Source: Oscillospiraceae bacterium (GTDB lineage Bacteria; Bacillota; Clostridia; Oscillospirales; Oscillospiraceae). From it: a DNA stretch of 8,501 nt. The notes below the pieces were generated by a model that saw only the letters and a program-made list of their open reading frames with translations, made no database searches and had not been told where the DNA came from. Positions 1-6,699 of this stretch are shown here, piece by piece; within the stretch, counting starts at the first letter, position 1; every line of letters begins with the position of its first letter. The DNA lies in contig JAJQHT010000221.1 of assembly GCA_021199595.1 (NCBI GenBank), positions 1 through 8,501 of the forward strand. The letters are read 5' to 3'. The position numbers and the translations under genes were made by a program.

Positions 1-2751
1 TATGACGGCTCCGCACAGGGGAACAAAGCCCTCGCCCTCGCTATACTCGAAGCACACCTCCGTCCAGTAGAGCGTCCACTTTTCCTGGTAGGGAGAGCTG
101 TTCCAGGGGCAGAAGGTTGTGCAGTTGCCGCAGTGGTTGCACGGCCCGTCCAGATGGAGAATTTGTATGCGGCCATCCACCTCGATGGGCACGTTGGCCC
201 GGTTGGGGCATACGTCCACGCAGTTTTCGCACACGGCGGCGCACTCCAGGCATCGTGCCGCCCTTGGCTTGCGGGGCAGGAATACGCCCTTCCTCGACAG
301 AGCGTCCGCTGGGGGCAGGTCGGCGTTCATGCTCTCGTATTCATCGAAATCCATGGGGCAGATCGCCTGAGCGGCCCGCGCGGCTCCGGCGATGGCCTGC
401 ACCACGGTGGAGGGGCCGGTGGCTCCGTCGCCGGCGAGATAGATATTTGGTATACTGCTCCGGCCTGTTTCGGGGTCGATGACCGCGCGGCCTCGACTGT
501 TCGTTTCCAGGCCCAGGGCCTTATACAGCTCGCTGTCTGTCTTTTCGCCCACGGCGGCGATGACCGCGTCCGCCCGCAGAGAAATTTCCTCCCCAGTGGG
601 TTCCACGCTCCGGCGGCCAGTGGCGTCCCGCTCGCCCAGCGCCATGACCTGACAGCGGAGCATTCCGTCCGCCCAGGAAACAGGGGAGAGCAGGGCCTTT
701 AACGTCACCCCGCTGGCCAGGGCCATTTGCAGCTCGTCCTCGTCTGCGGGCATATTGGCGGCATCCCGGCGGTAGACGAGCGTGACGGACTTGACGCCCC
801 AGACCTTTTTGGCGGCCCGCGCGGTGTCCATGGCGGTGTTGCCGCCGCCTACGACTATCACATTGCGGCCCAGACGGGTTTGAAGAGGATGCTCCTTGAA
901 AGCGCTCAAAAATTCAACGGCGTTGCGGGCCTGGCCCTGTTCCAGCTTCAGCGTTCCCGGAACCCATGCGCCAGTGCAGAGAATGATGTCGTCAAAGCCT
1001 GAAAGCTGCGAAATATCCGTGATAGCCTGACCAAAGCAGAATTCTGCACCATATTTTTTCGCGAGGGCCACATCCCGTTCCACTGCCTCCGGCGCAATGC
1101 GGAAGGAGGGGATGACCCGCCTCACCACGCCGCCGGCGGTATCGGCCTTTTCAAACACCGTGACGGCGCAGCCTGCTCTTGCGAGGAAATAGGCGGCGGA
1201 GATACCGGCGGGGCCTGCGCCCACGACGGCAACGCGCTTTCCGTTCGATTCAGGCGGCTGGATGGAGGCCAGAAGCCCCTCGTATGCCTGCTCTGTGGCC
1301 TCCAGCTTGCAGCCTCGGATGTTGACCGCTCTCTCATAATATTGGCGGGTACACTTGGTCATGCAGGGATGGGCGCATATCGTCCCGGTGATGTTGGGAA
1401 GGGGATTGCGCTTGGTGATAAGGGCAAGAGCCTGGTCGTATTTTCCCTGGCTGGTCAGCCGCACATAGGCGGGGATGTCCTGGTGGATGGGGCAGCCCTC
1501 CCGACAGGGTGCAAAAAAGCAGTCCGTCAGGGGAACTTTGTATGGTATCTTCCGGCTGGGCACGGGCTTGATTGGCTTTCTGTACCAGGGGTCGGCCAGC
1601 GCGTTTTTCGCAAGCGTTGCCACGGCTTTGGGAGTCGTGCCGTGGAAGCCGTCATAGGGCTGCTGGCTGATGGTCTGGGAGAGCTGGGTCAGGCGGTTGT
1701 ATCCGCCGGGACGCAGCAGGTTTGTAGCCATGGTGATTGGCCAAATGCCAGCCTTGTAAAGACCTTCTGCACTGTGCCAGTCCGCGCCGCCGGAATAGGA
1801 AATGCGCAGCGCGCCGTTAAACTCCTTGGACAGTCGGGAGGCAAGCTCCGTCGTCAGCGGATAGAGCGCCCGCCCGGACATATACATTTCCTCTGACGGC
1901 AGCTCGCCTGCGGTCACGTCTACGGGGAATGTGTTTGTCAGCTTCACGCCGAACTCCACGCCCATATGCTTTGCAAGCGCCTGAAGGCGGCGGAACATGG
2001 ATACCGCGTCCTTCCACTGCAAATCCTCCCGGAAATGCCGGTCGTCAAACGCCACATAGCCATAGCCCAGGCTGTCCAGCGTTTTGCGGCAGAAGTCATA
2101 GCCCAGCAGGGTGGGGTTGCATTTCACATAGGTGTTCAGTCCACGCTCGCCCATGAGATAGTTGGCGATAAGCTCTATTTCCTCCGGCGGGCAGCCGTGA
2201 AGCGTGGAGATGGTCACGGAGTTGGAGACTCCGGCGTCCCGCATACCGTCCAGATAGGCGGTGATTTTTTCAGAGCTGACGCCCTCCATGGTGTAGCCCA
2301 CGCTCATGTTGAACACGAAGCCATCCGCTGAGCCAAGGCCATATTTTTCGCTGATTATTTTGAGGATCCGCCAGGCCTTGATGTATTCCTCCATAGCCTG
2401 CGGGACAGTAAGCTCCGTGCTCCACTCGCAGTTGTAGCCCTCGTCCTGCGCCAGAATGCAGGGGCGGTTCACGCAGGCGGCTAGCTCGTTCCCGTCCATA
2501 AACTGAACGGTTTTCAGCTCGAAAAACCTGGCCCCGGCAACATATGCCGCGATAATATTCTGGGCCAGCTGAGTATGCGGCCCGGCTGCCGGGCCGATAG
2601 GGGATTCTATGCGCCCGCCAAAGATGGGCAGACTCTTTACCGGGGCGTGCCAGAGATGGCTGACGCCAAAGATGGTACCATGGGCCGTATATTCCCCGTC
2701 TATCTGGGCCAGAAGCTCCTCATAGGACAGGGGTATCATTTTTTCAGACAT
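1..2751 (-). CDS. ygfK: YgfK-type Fe-S flavoprotein oxidoreductase (putative selenate reductase subunit family), C-terminus cut by the window edge
   Basis: The frame is open for 917 residues with no stop before the left edge; the family is about 1000 residues, so roughly 80 C-terminal residues are missing. Residues 1-390 form a dihydroorotate-dehydrogenase-like barrel typical of YgfK, with the family signatures SPIGPAAGPHTQLAQN (near 50-65) and LHGCPPEE (184-191). A GltD-like Fe-S region follows (C411, C416, C420, C459, C463, C467), then an FAD site GAGPAG (511-516), an NAD(P) site VVGGGNTAMD (633-642) and the FAD-closing motif AGDGATGPS (773-781). Ferredoxin-type cysteines are at 834, 837, 841, 844, 848 and 871, 874, 877, 881. 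The protein should be a cytoplasmic electron-transfer enzyme. The family accompanies selenium-dependent molybdenum hydroxylases and is linked to anaerobic purine/urate breakdown; the name selenate reductase is historical and not proven. The start has a GGAGGT site 5 bases upstream. It lies 68 bases after ssnA, probably in the same transcript. Confidence 0.95.
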   Translation of the reverse strand, partial: MSEKMIPLSYEELLAQIDGEYTAHGTIFGVSHLWHAPVKSLPIFGGRIESPIGPAAGPHTQLAQNIIAAYVAGARFFELKTVQFMDGNELAACVNRPCILAQDEGYNCEWSTELTVPQAMEEYIKAWRILKIISEKYGLGSADGFVFNMSVGYTMEGVSSEKITAYLDGMRDAGVSNSVTISTLHGCPPEEIELIANYLMGERGLNTYVKCNPTLLGYDFCRKTLDSLGYGYVAFDDRHFREDLQWKDAVSMFRRLQALAKHMGVEFGVKLTNTFPVDVTAGELPSEEMYMSGRALYPLTTELASRLSKEFNGALRISYSGGADWHSAEGLYKAGIWPITMATNLLRPGGYNRLTQLSQTISQQPYDGFHGTTPKAVATLAKNALADPWYRKPIKPVPSRKIPYKVPLTDCFFAPCREGCPIHQDIPAYVRLTSQGKYDQALALITKRNPLPNITGTICAHPCMTKCTRQYYERAVNIRGCKLEATEQAYEGLLASIQPPESNGKRVAVVGAGPAGISAAYFLARAGCAVTVFEKADTAGGVVRRVIPSFRIAPEAVERDVALAKKYGAEFCFGQAITDISQLSGFDDIILCTGAWVPGTLKLEQGQARNAVEFLSAFKEHPLQTRLGRNVIVVGGGNTAMDTARAAKKVWGVKSVTLVYRRDAANMPADEDELQMALASGVTLKALLSPVSWADGMLRCQVMALGERDATGRRSVEPTGEEISLRADAVIAAVGEKTDSELYKALGLETNSRGRAVIDPETGRSSIPNIYLAGDGATGPSTVVQAIAGAARAAQAICPMDFDEYESMNADLPPADALSRKGVFLPRKPRAARCLECAAVCENCVDVCPNRANVPIEVDGRIQILHLDGPCNHCGNCTTFCPWNSSPYQEKWTLYWTEVCFEYSEGEGFVPLCGAVI

Positions 2752-2780
2752 TTGCTACCTCCATTTCAAGTTGTCCATTT

Positions 2781-2813
2781 CCCGTCCATGCCAGCCATAA
2801 CGATATGGACGGG
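2781..2813 (-). other. Intercistronic hairpin between ssnA and ygfK
   Basis: CCCGTCCAT at 2781-2789 is a perfect inverted repeat of ATGGACGGG at 2805-2813, giving a 9-bp stem with a 15-nt loop. It begins 6 bases after the ssnA stop codon and ends about 20 bases before the ygfK ribosome site. No T-run follows on the minus strand, so it is unlikely to be an intrinsic terminator. It could protect the upstream message, act as a processing site, or lower ygfK expression relative to ssnA. The structure is seen directly; the role is inferred. Confidence 0.6.
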
Positions 2814-2819
2814 CCGCGT

Positions 2820-4151
2820 TTATGGGTTCAGCTCGCCCCAGAGCTGCCGGGCGGCGGCCTCTACCCGCTGGTAGACAGCCTCCTCGTCCGTCTGGGTCAG
2901 AACGCGGTTTTCCATGAGAAGCTGACCGTTGATGACTGTGTGCAGGCACATTTTTCCCTGGAAGCCATAGAGGATGTGTCCGTCCACATTCTCAGCCCCG
3001 AAGGGGGTGAAGGGGTGATAGTCGAATACCGCGATGTCCGCCAACGCACCGGGGGCAAGAACGCCCACAGGCTTGGAGAGATAGCGGCTGCACATTTTGG
3101 CGTTGTTTTCAAAGAGCATTCCCGTGCTTTCCTGCCAGCCCACGTTGGGAAGCCCCGCGTTGTGCCGCTGGATGATAAGCTCCACCTTCAGGCTCTCCAG
3201 CATATCGTGGGTGTAGGCGTCTGTTCCCAGGCCAACCAGAATGCCTTTTTGGAACATTTTCAGCACCGGGGCCACGCCCACGGCGTTGCCCATGTTGGAT
3301 TCCGGGTTTGTGACGCACATGGTGTTCGTCTCGGCAATCACATCCAGCTCGTCGTCCGTCAGCTCAATGCAGTGACCCAGGATGGTCTTTTCGCCCAGAA
3401 TCCCGTGCTTTGCCAGTCGGTCGATGGGACGCATATTATATCTGTCCCAGCTGTCCGTGCGGTCGGTGGAGCCTTCGCAGACATGGATGTGATACCCGGT
3501 CAGACCGCCGTTTGCCCGAACCATTTTTTCAAAGGTCTGGTCGGAGAGTGTGAACAGGGCATGGCCGCCGAACATGGCCTTTATCATGTCGCTGTTCTCT
3601 TGGGCGGCCCACTGGGCGAAGGCGGCGTTTTCCTCGATGGCCTCGTCGCATTTTTTCTCCCCGTCGCGCTCGGAGACCTCATAGCACAGGCAGGCCCGGA
3701 TGCCCAGCTCCTGCGCCACATCCCGGATGGCGAACAAACTGCCGGTTATCTCCCGATAGCTTGCGTGGTGGTCAAAGATGGTGGTGACGCCGTTTTTGAT
3801 GCAGTCGATGATGGTGGCGTAGGCGCTGGCGCGCGTTCCCTCCAAATCCAGATGCCGGTCGATGTTCCACCACATCCCGTCCAGCACCTGATAGAACGTG
3901 TGAGGGTCATAGCCGTTGATGGAAAGACCCCTGGCCAGGCCGGAATAGATGTGAGTGTGAGTGTTTATCAGGCCCGGCATGATAACGCCGCCCTGGGCGT
4001 CCACAAAGCGTGCCTCGGGATATTTTTCCCGCAGGGCTGCCGTGGAGCCAAGCTCCTTGATGAGACTGCCCTCTGTCGCTACCGCGCCCTCCGGCAGATA
4101 GGGCATGGCTCCGTCCCGAGTGATGACCCGTCCGTTTCCGATGATAAGCAT
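2820..4151 (-). CDS. ssnA: SsnA-type metal-dependent amidohydrolase (putative aminohydrolase)
   Basis: The 443-residue product matches the usual length of the SsnA family, part of the amidohydrolase superfamily with guanine deaminase and chlorohydrolases. Metal and catalytic residues are all visible: NTHTH with H65 and H67, HIHVCE with H221, H223 and E226, GHC with H260, and GTDA with D311. The N-terminal strand MLIIGNGRVITRD and the late ADIAVFDY segment form the small beta domain of the fold. The protein should be a cytoplasmic hydrolase acting on a cyclic amidine or amine, perhaps a purine-derived intermediate; the exact substrate is not shown by sequence. In the family it co-occurs with YgfK and selenium-dependent molybdenum hydroxylases. 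ATG has GGAG 7 bases upstream. It is first in the transcript and is preceded by a roughly 100-nt leader. An open frame on the opposite strand across this gene is a GC-rich shadow. Confidence 0.95.
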   Translation of the reverse strand: MLIIGNGRVITRDGAMPYLPEGAVATEGSLIKELGSTAALREKYPEARFVDAQGGVIMPGLINTHTHIYSGLARGLSINGYDPHTFYQVLDGMWWNIDRHLDLEGTRASAYATIIDCIKNGVTTIFDHHASYREITGSLFAIRDVAQELGIRACLCYEVSERDGEKKCDEAIEENAAFAQWAAQENSDMIKAMFGGHALFTLSDQTFEKMVRANGGLTGYHIHVCEGSTDRTDSWDRYNMRPIDRLAKHGILGEKTILGHCIELTDDELDVIAETNTMCVTNPESNMGNAVGVAPVLKMFQKGILVGLGTDAYTHDMLESLKVELIIQRHNAGLPNVGWQESTGMLFENNAKMCSRYLSKPVGVLAPGALADIAVFDYHPFTPFGAENVDGHILYGFQGKMCLHTVINGQLLMENRVLTQTDEEAVYQRVEAAARQLWGELNP

Positions 4152-4185
4152 AGGCGTTCTCCTTTTTTAAGTTGCTCTCTAATCG

Positions 4186-4208
4186 AAAAGACCGCCCGCG
4201 CGGACGGT
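4186..4208 (-). promoter_or_regulatory. Attenuator-like hairpin in the ssnA leader
   Basis: In RNA from the minus strand, ACCGUCC and GGGCGGU (within 4191-4208) form a 7-bp stem with a GCGC loop, followed by CUUUU. One pair is a U-G wobble that becomes a C-A mismatch on the other strand, so the structure favours minus-strand RNA. Just upstream in the leader, CCGCGCG (4231-4237) can pair with CGCGCGG inside this hairpin (4196-4202), which would break it. That is the geometry of a terminator and antiterminator. The U-tract is short, and no ligand-binding domain is recognised. Confidence 0.35.
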
Positions 4209-4259
4209 GGCACCCTTACCACAGCCCGTGCGCGCGGCACTCCGTTTCAGCTTGTCAAC

Positions 4260-4288
4260 ACTATATCACAGCTTGCGGACAGTTTCAA
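4260..4288 (-). promoter_or_regulatory. Sigma-A promoter of ssnA-ygfK
   Basis: On the minus strand TTGAAA (4283-4288) and TATAGT (4260-4265) are separated by 17 bases, with a TG one base before the -10 (extended -10). Transcription should begin near 4253, leaving a leader of about 100 nt before the ssnA ATG. It lies back to back with the plus-strand promoter at 4353-4380. Confidence 0.7.
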
Positions 4289-4352
4289 CCCGAATCTGCG
4301 AAGAATGGAAAGATTTTTCAAAGAAGCGCCGCCTCAAACGTCTGTCCGGGAT

Positions 4353-4380
4353 TTGAAATTTCGGGTATTCATGCTATAAT
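4353..4380 (+). promoter_or_regulatory. Strong extended -10 promoter of the solute-binding protein unit
   Basis: TTGAAA (4353-4358) and a perfect TATAAT (4375-4380) are 16 bases apart, with TGC directly before the -10. The predicted first base is about A4387, only three bases before the ATG at 4390. An 8-bp palindrome, GAAATTTC (4355-4362), overlaps the -35 box and could be a protein-binding site. Confidence 0.75.
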
Positions 4381-4389
4381 AGCCCTACT

Positions 4390-4731
4390 ATGGGTAATAA
4401 ACGCGAGAAAAATGATTTTGACGAGAGCCTGCGGCGATTGGGCGGCATTTTGGCAAGCCCTTCCCTGGTGCTGAGCTATGAGCATACCACGCCCCTGATG
4501 GAGCGGTCATGGCTGAGACGGCTTGGACTGGATAAGGCGCAGGCGGATGAATTTATTGACCTTCTCTGCCAGCACGGCCTGCTGGACGAGGGGGCAAAAT
4601 CCGTGATAGAGACAGTTTGCGTCCAGCGGCGGGTAACGCCGGGGGAGGCAGCAGCGCTGTTGCTGAAAGGCGAGGGATGGCCGGAGGATGGTCAATCCGC
4701 CGGGAAGGGGACAGATATTGAAGAAAAATAG
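4390..4731 (+). CDS. Small protein of unknown function, upstream partner of the solute-binding protein
   Basis: I do not recognise this 113-residue protein. It is soluble, charged and apparently mostly helical, with no signal peptide, membrane segment, cysteine pair or clear catalytic motif. A lysine- and glutamate-rich start (MGNKREKND) leads into helices around residues 11-22 and 35-60, the latter containing WLRRLGLDKAQADEFIDLL; a last helix near 80-92 (TPGEAAALLL) precedes a polar tail. No ribosome site precedes the ATG, and the promoter -10 ends only nine bases before it, so the mRNA is probably leaderless or nearly so. No better ATG lies in frame. Its last 14 bases overlap the next gene, so the two should be translated together. 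Codon use resembles the neighbours. That it is a real gene is supported by the promoter, the overlap and the open frame; its function is unknown. Confidence 0.65.
   Translation: MGNKREKNDFDESLRRLGGILASPSLVLSYEHTTPLMERSWLRRLGLDKAQADEFIDLLCQHGLLDEGAKSVIETVCVQRRVTPGEAAALLLKGEGWPEDGQSAGKGTDIEEK
4703..4720 (+). promoter_or_regulatory. Ribosome site that fixes a TTG start for the lipoprotein
   Basis: GGAAGGGG (4703-4710) sits 7 bases before TTG at 4718-4720. From that TTG the protein begins with lysines followed by a classical lipoprotein signal. The earlier in-frame ATG at 4688 has GGAGG touching it with no spacing and would add ten residues (MVNPPGRGQI) before the signal peptide, so TTG is preferred. 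Confidence 0.7.
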
Positions 4732-6334
4732 AACGATATTGGCGCGCTGTGCGGCGCTCCTTCTGACTGCCTCGCTGCTGCTGACCCTGGCAGCCTGCGG
4801 AGACGACGAGAGTACCACGGCCCTACAGGACAGGGATACCTTTACCATTGCGGTTTCCCAGGAGCCGGATACGCTGAACCCGGTGACAGCGGACGGCGGA
4901 CTCGCAGAGGAGTTTTTTCTGCTGGTCTATGACGCTCTCTGGCGGCTGGATGAAAACGGGGAGCCGGTGGCCTGCCTGGTGGAGGATTACAGCCTGTCCA
5001 GCGATAAGCTTACCTGGACGATACGGCTGCGCCAGGACGTGACCTTTTCCGACGGCTCGCAGCTGACCAGCGCGGACGTGCAGTTTACCTATGAGCTGAT
5101 GAAGCGTGCCTCTGACCTTTATGCCCCTTATCTGGATGGGATAACGGACATCCGCTGCCCGGACGATTATACAGTTGTCATATCCACCTCCTATGTGAAG
5201 GGGGACATGATGTATAACACTATCCCCATCCTGCCAAAGGCCTATTGGAACAGCTATTCGGACAGCCCCAGCTCCTATGACAACGCGGAGATGATAGGCA
5301 GCGGCCCCTTTGTTTATACCGCTGTGGAGGATGGCTGGCTGTTCCAGACCAGAGCGGATTACTTCGGCGAAATGGCGCGGGTGGATGCCATCTATTTTAC
5401 TCAGTATGAGACGGATACCGCTGCCGCCCGCGCGCTCTCTGCGGGAGAGGTGGATGCCTGCTACGGTCTGTCGGATGTGCAGCTGCTCACGCTGGACAGC
5501 GTCCCAGGTGTGGAGCTGATACAGGCTACCCAGGCCCGCGCCGAGGTCTGGGCCTTGGCTCTCAACACGGCGGAGGACGGTTTCTTTGCGGATCAGGCTA
5601 TGCGGACGATGGTGGAATACTGCATTGACCGGGCGAATATATTCTCTCTCCTGTCCGGCGTGGCGGGGGAGGCTGGGTATGTCTGGGCAAGCCCCGGCAC
5701 GGATTATGCGCTGTCCCTATCCAATGCCAGAGGCTATAGCCTCGATGCAGCCCGTTCCGCTCTGTGGGGAGTTGCCTATGATTTGGATGAGGACGGATAT
5801 GTGGAATATTATGACACAAAGGACGAGATTGTCCTGACGCTCTATTCAAATGCTCAGGATATATGGGCCTCCACGACCGGAGCTGTCCTGGTGGATGCGC
5901 TGGAGTCCTTGGGCATTCAGGTGGAGTGGACGCGCACCGATGATGATGTGACATCCATCTGCAAGGCCGGCGGAAGCTGGGATATGTGCCTTTGCAGCTG
6001 GCAGGGCAGCGAAAACCCTGTAGTGGCCGGGTATCGGTTTTATTCTGAGTCAGGAGATATGACCGGCTGGAACAGCAGCGAGTACGACAGTATTTATGTA
6101 AACCTGCGCACTGCCATCGACCAGGATACGGTGCGGTCTCTGGCCGAACAGCTTCAGCAGATTGTCTATGATGAGTGCCCCTGTATCATCCTGGGCTACA
6201 GCAGTGATGTTCAGGCCGTCCGCTCTGATCTCTGGACGGGCTATGAGGACATATTGGCCGCCTCCGGCGGCATCTTCGGTACCGGCACTGCCGCCGCGTA
6301 TATGGCAATTACACCCATAGAAGCAGAGGAATAG
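4718..6334 (+). CDS. Family 5 extracellular solute-binding lipoprotein (peptide/nickel-type ABC transporter binding protein)
   Basis: From the TTG start the product has 538 residues, the normal size for the SBP_bac_5 family. Residues 1-27 are a lipoprotein signal: a basic start (KKNR), a hydrophobic stretch and the lipobox LAAC with lipidated C27. The mature protein begins with an acidic linker, then FTIAVSQEPDTLNPV. Further family hallmarks are LTWTIRLRQDVTFSDG, LTSADVQFTYELM, IGSGPFVYT and MRTMVEYCIDRANIF. It should sit on the outer face of the membrane and hand a peptide, metal complex or other solute to an ABC importer. No permease or ATPase gene follows; a terminator lies about 57 bases downstream, so it must use a transporter encoded elsewhere or act as a sensor. 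It overlaps the small upstream gene by 14 bases and diverges from ssnA-ygfK, hinting at shared regulation. The substrate cannot be read from the sequence. Confidence 0.92.
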   Translation: MKKNRTILARCAALLLTASLLLTLAACGDDESTTALQDRDTFTIAVSQEPDTLNPVTADGGLAEEFFLLVYDALWRLDENGEPVACLVEDYSLSSDKLTWTIRLRQDVTFSDGSQLTSADVQFTYELMKRASDLYAPYLDGITDIRCPDDYTVVISTSYVKGDMMYNTIPILPKAYWNSYSDSPSSYDNAEMIGSGPFVYTAVEDGWLFQTRADYFGEMARVDAIYFTQYETDTAAARALSAGEVDACYGLSDVQLLTLDSVPGVELIQATQARAEVWALALNTAEDGFFADQAMRTMVEYCIDRANIFSLLSGVAGEAGYVWASPGTDYALSLSNARGYSLDAARSALWGVAYDLDEDGYVEYYDTKDEIVLTLYSNAQDIWASTTGAVLVDALESLGIQVEWTRTDDDVTSICKAGGSWDMCLCSWQGSENPVVAGYRFYSESGDMTGWNSSEYDSIYVNLRTAIDQDTVRSLAEQLQQIVYDECPCIILGYSSDVQAVRSDLWTGYEDILAASGGIFGTGTAAAYMAITPIEAEE

Positions 6335-6390
6335 CAGACGGCACGGAAATCGGCAACGAACGGTAAATATTAATACCGATATTGCGCACG

Positions 6391-6432
6391 AAAAAACCTC
6401 CTTCAGCGCTGAAAGCGCGGGGGAGGTTTTTT
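6391..6432. terminator. Strong bidirectional Rho-independent terminator
   Basis: AAAAAACCTCC (6391-6401) pairs with GGAGGTTTTTT (6422-6432), and inside it GCGCT (6406-6410) pairs with AGCGC (6414-6418) around a three-base loop. A six-T tract follows the GC stem on either strand. On the plus strand it ends the solute-binding protein transcript; on the minus strand it would end the proposed small RNA. Confidence 0.9.
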
Positions 6433-6517
6433 ATGCTTGTGTTTGATACAATCGCTCACAAGCAATCCCAGCCGGCCCGTCCCCTTTCTCCAATGCGAAC
6501 CGGCCAGGAGCTTGTGA
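6391..6517 (-). ncRNA. Candidate small structured RNA, about 125 nt, family not recognised
   Basis: On the minus strand an extended -10 box (TGC then TAAACT, 6524-6532) predicts a start at about 6517. That is exactly the first base of a long hairpin. Its outer stem TCACAAGC/GCTTGTGA (6510-6517 with 6456-6463) is followed by a two-base bulge and a 10-bp stem (6500-6509 with 6466-6475), then four more pairs (6496-6499 with 6476-6479). The loop is about 16 nt, purine-rich and contains two GGA motifs. Four of the inner pairs are G-U wobbles in minus-strand RNA but C-A mismatches in plus-strand RNA, which fixes the strand. The shared terminator at 6432-6391 follows. There is no convincing -35 box. 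It does not resemble SRP RNA, tmRNA, RNase P RNA or a riboswitch I know. The GGA motifs suggest, at most, binding by a CsrA-like protein. Confidence 0.5.
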
Positions 6518-6523
6518 TAATTT

Positions 6524-6532
6524 AGTTTAGCA
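6524..6532 (-). promoter_or_regulatory. Extended -10 box of the candidate small RNA
   Basis: The minus strand reads TGC followed by TAAACT, an extended -10 with four of six consensus bases. The best-spaced -35 candidates (near 6546-6553) are AT-rich and poor. An inverted repeat TTGGT/ACCAA (6559-6563 and 6571-6575) lies 40-60 bases upstream of the predicted start and could be an activator site. Confidence 0.4.
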
Positions 6533-6632
6533 TGGAAAGATTAAAGCAAAATTAAAAATTGGTTGATTTGACCAAATCTGGGTTGGTTTTCGCCCCTTCT
6601 TTTCACAACTTTTTACATAAACTCGCCACAAC

Positions 6633-6672
6633 AAAAAATATACCATGCGAAACCAATGGTCTCGCATGGTAT
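6633..6672 (-). terminator. Rho-independent terminator of the membrane protein gene
   Basis: ATACCATGCGA (6640-6650) and TCGCATGGTAT (6662-6672) form a perfect 11-bp stem with an 11-nt loop. On the minus strand it is followed by A and then six T (6638-6633). It begins 28 bases after the stop codon of the 218-residue membrane protein. No T-run follows on the plus strand, so it acts in one direction only. Confidence 0.85.
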
Positions 6673-6699
6673 CAAATCATTACTGTTATAGTTGTTATA

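Larger units (their letters stand above)
6433..6699. other. Non-coding gap between convergent transcripts
   Basis: No credible gene is present in this AT-rich gap. It holds the hairpin of the candidate small RNA, its possible promoter, a short inverted repeat at 6559-6575, and the terminator of the membrane protein gene. From 6576 to 6632 I see only pyrimidine-rich sequence without a clear signal. Confidence 0.6.

Noticed and set aside
133..1002. Several plus-strand frames opposite ygfK, including one of 189 codons
   Set aside because: All lie antisense to an unbroken YgfK frame with matching Fe-S and nucleotide-binding motifs.
2805..4379. Long plus-strand open frame (over 500 codons) across ssnA
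   Set aside because: It is the antisense shadow of a GC-rich gene. Its translation resembles no protein, while the minus strand encodes a complete SsnA with all metal ligands.
6361..6378. Short inverted repeat CGGTA/TACCG after the lipoprotein gene
   Set aside because: Five-base arms around an AT loop are likely chance, and the strong terminator just downstream explains the end of the transcript.
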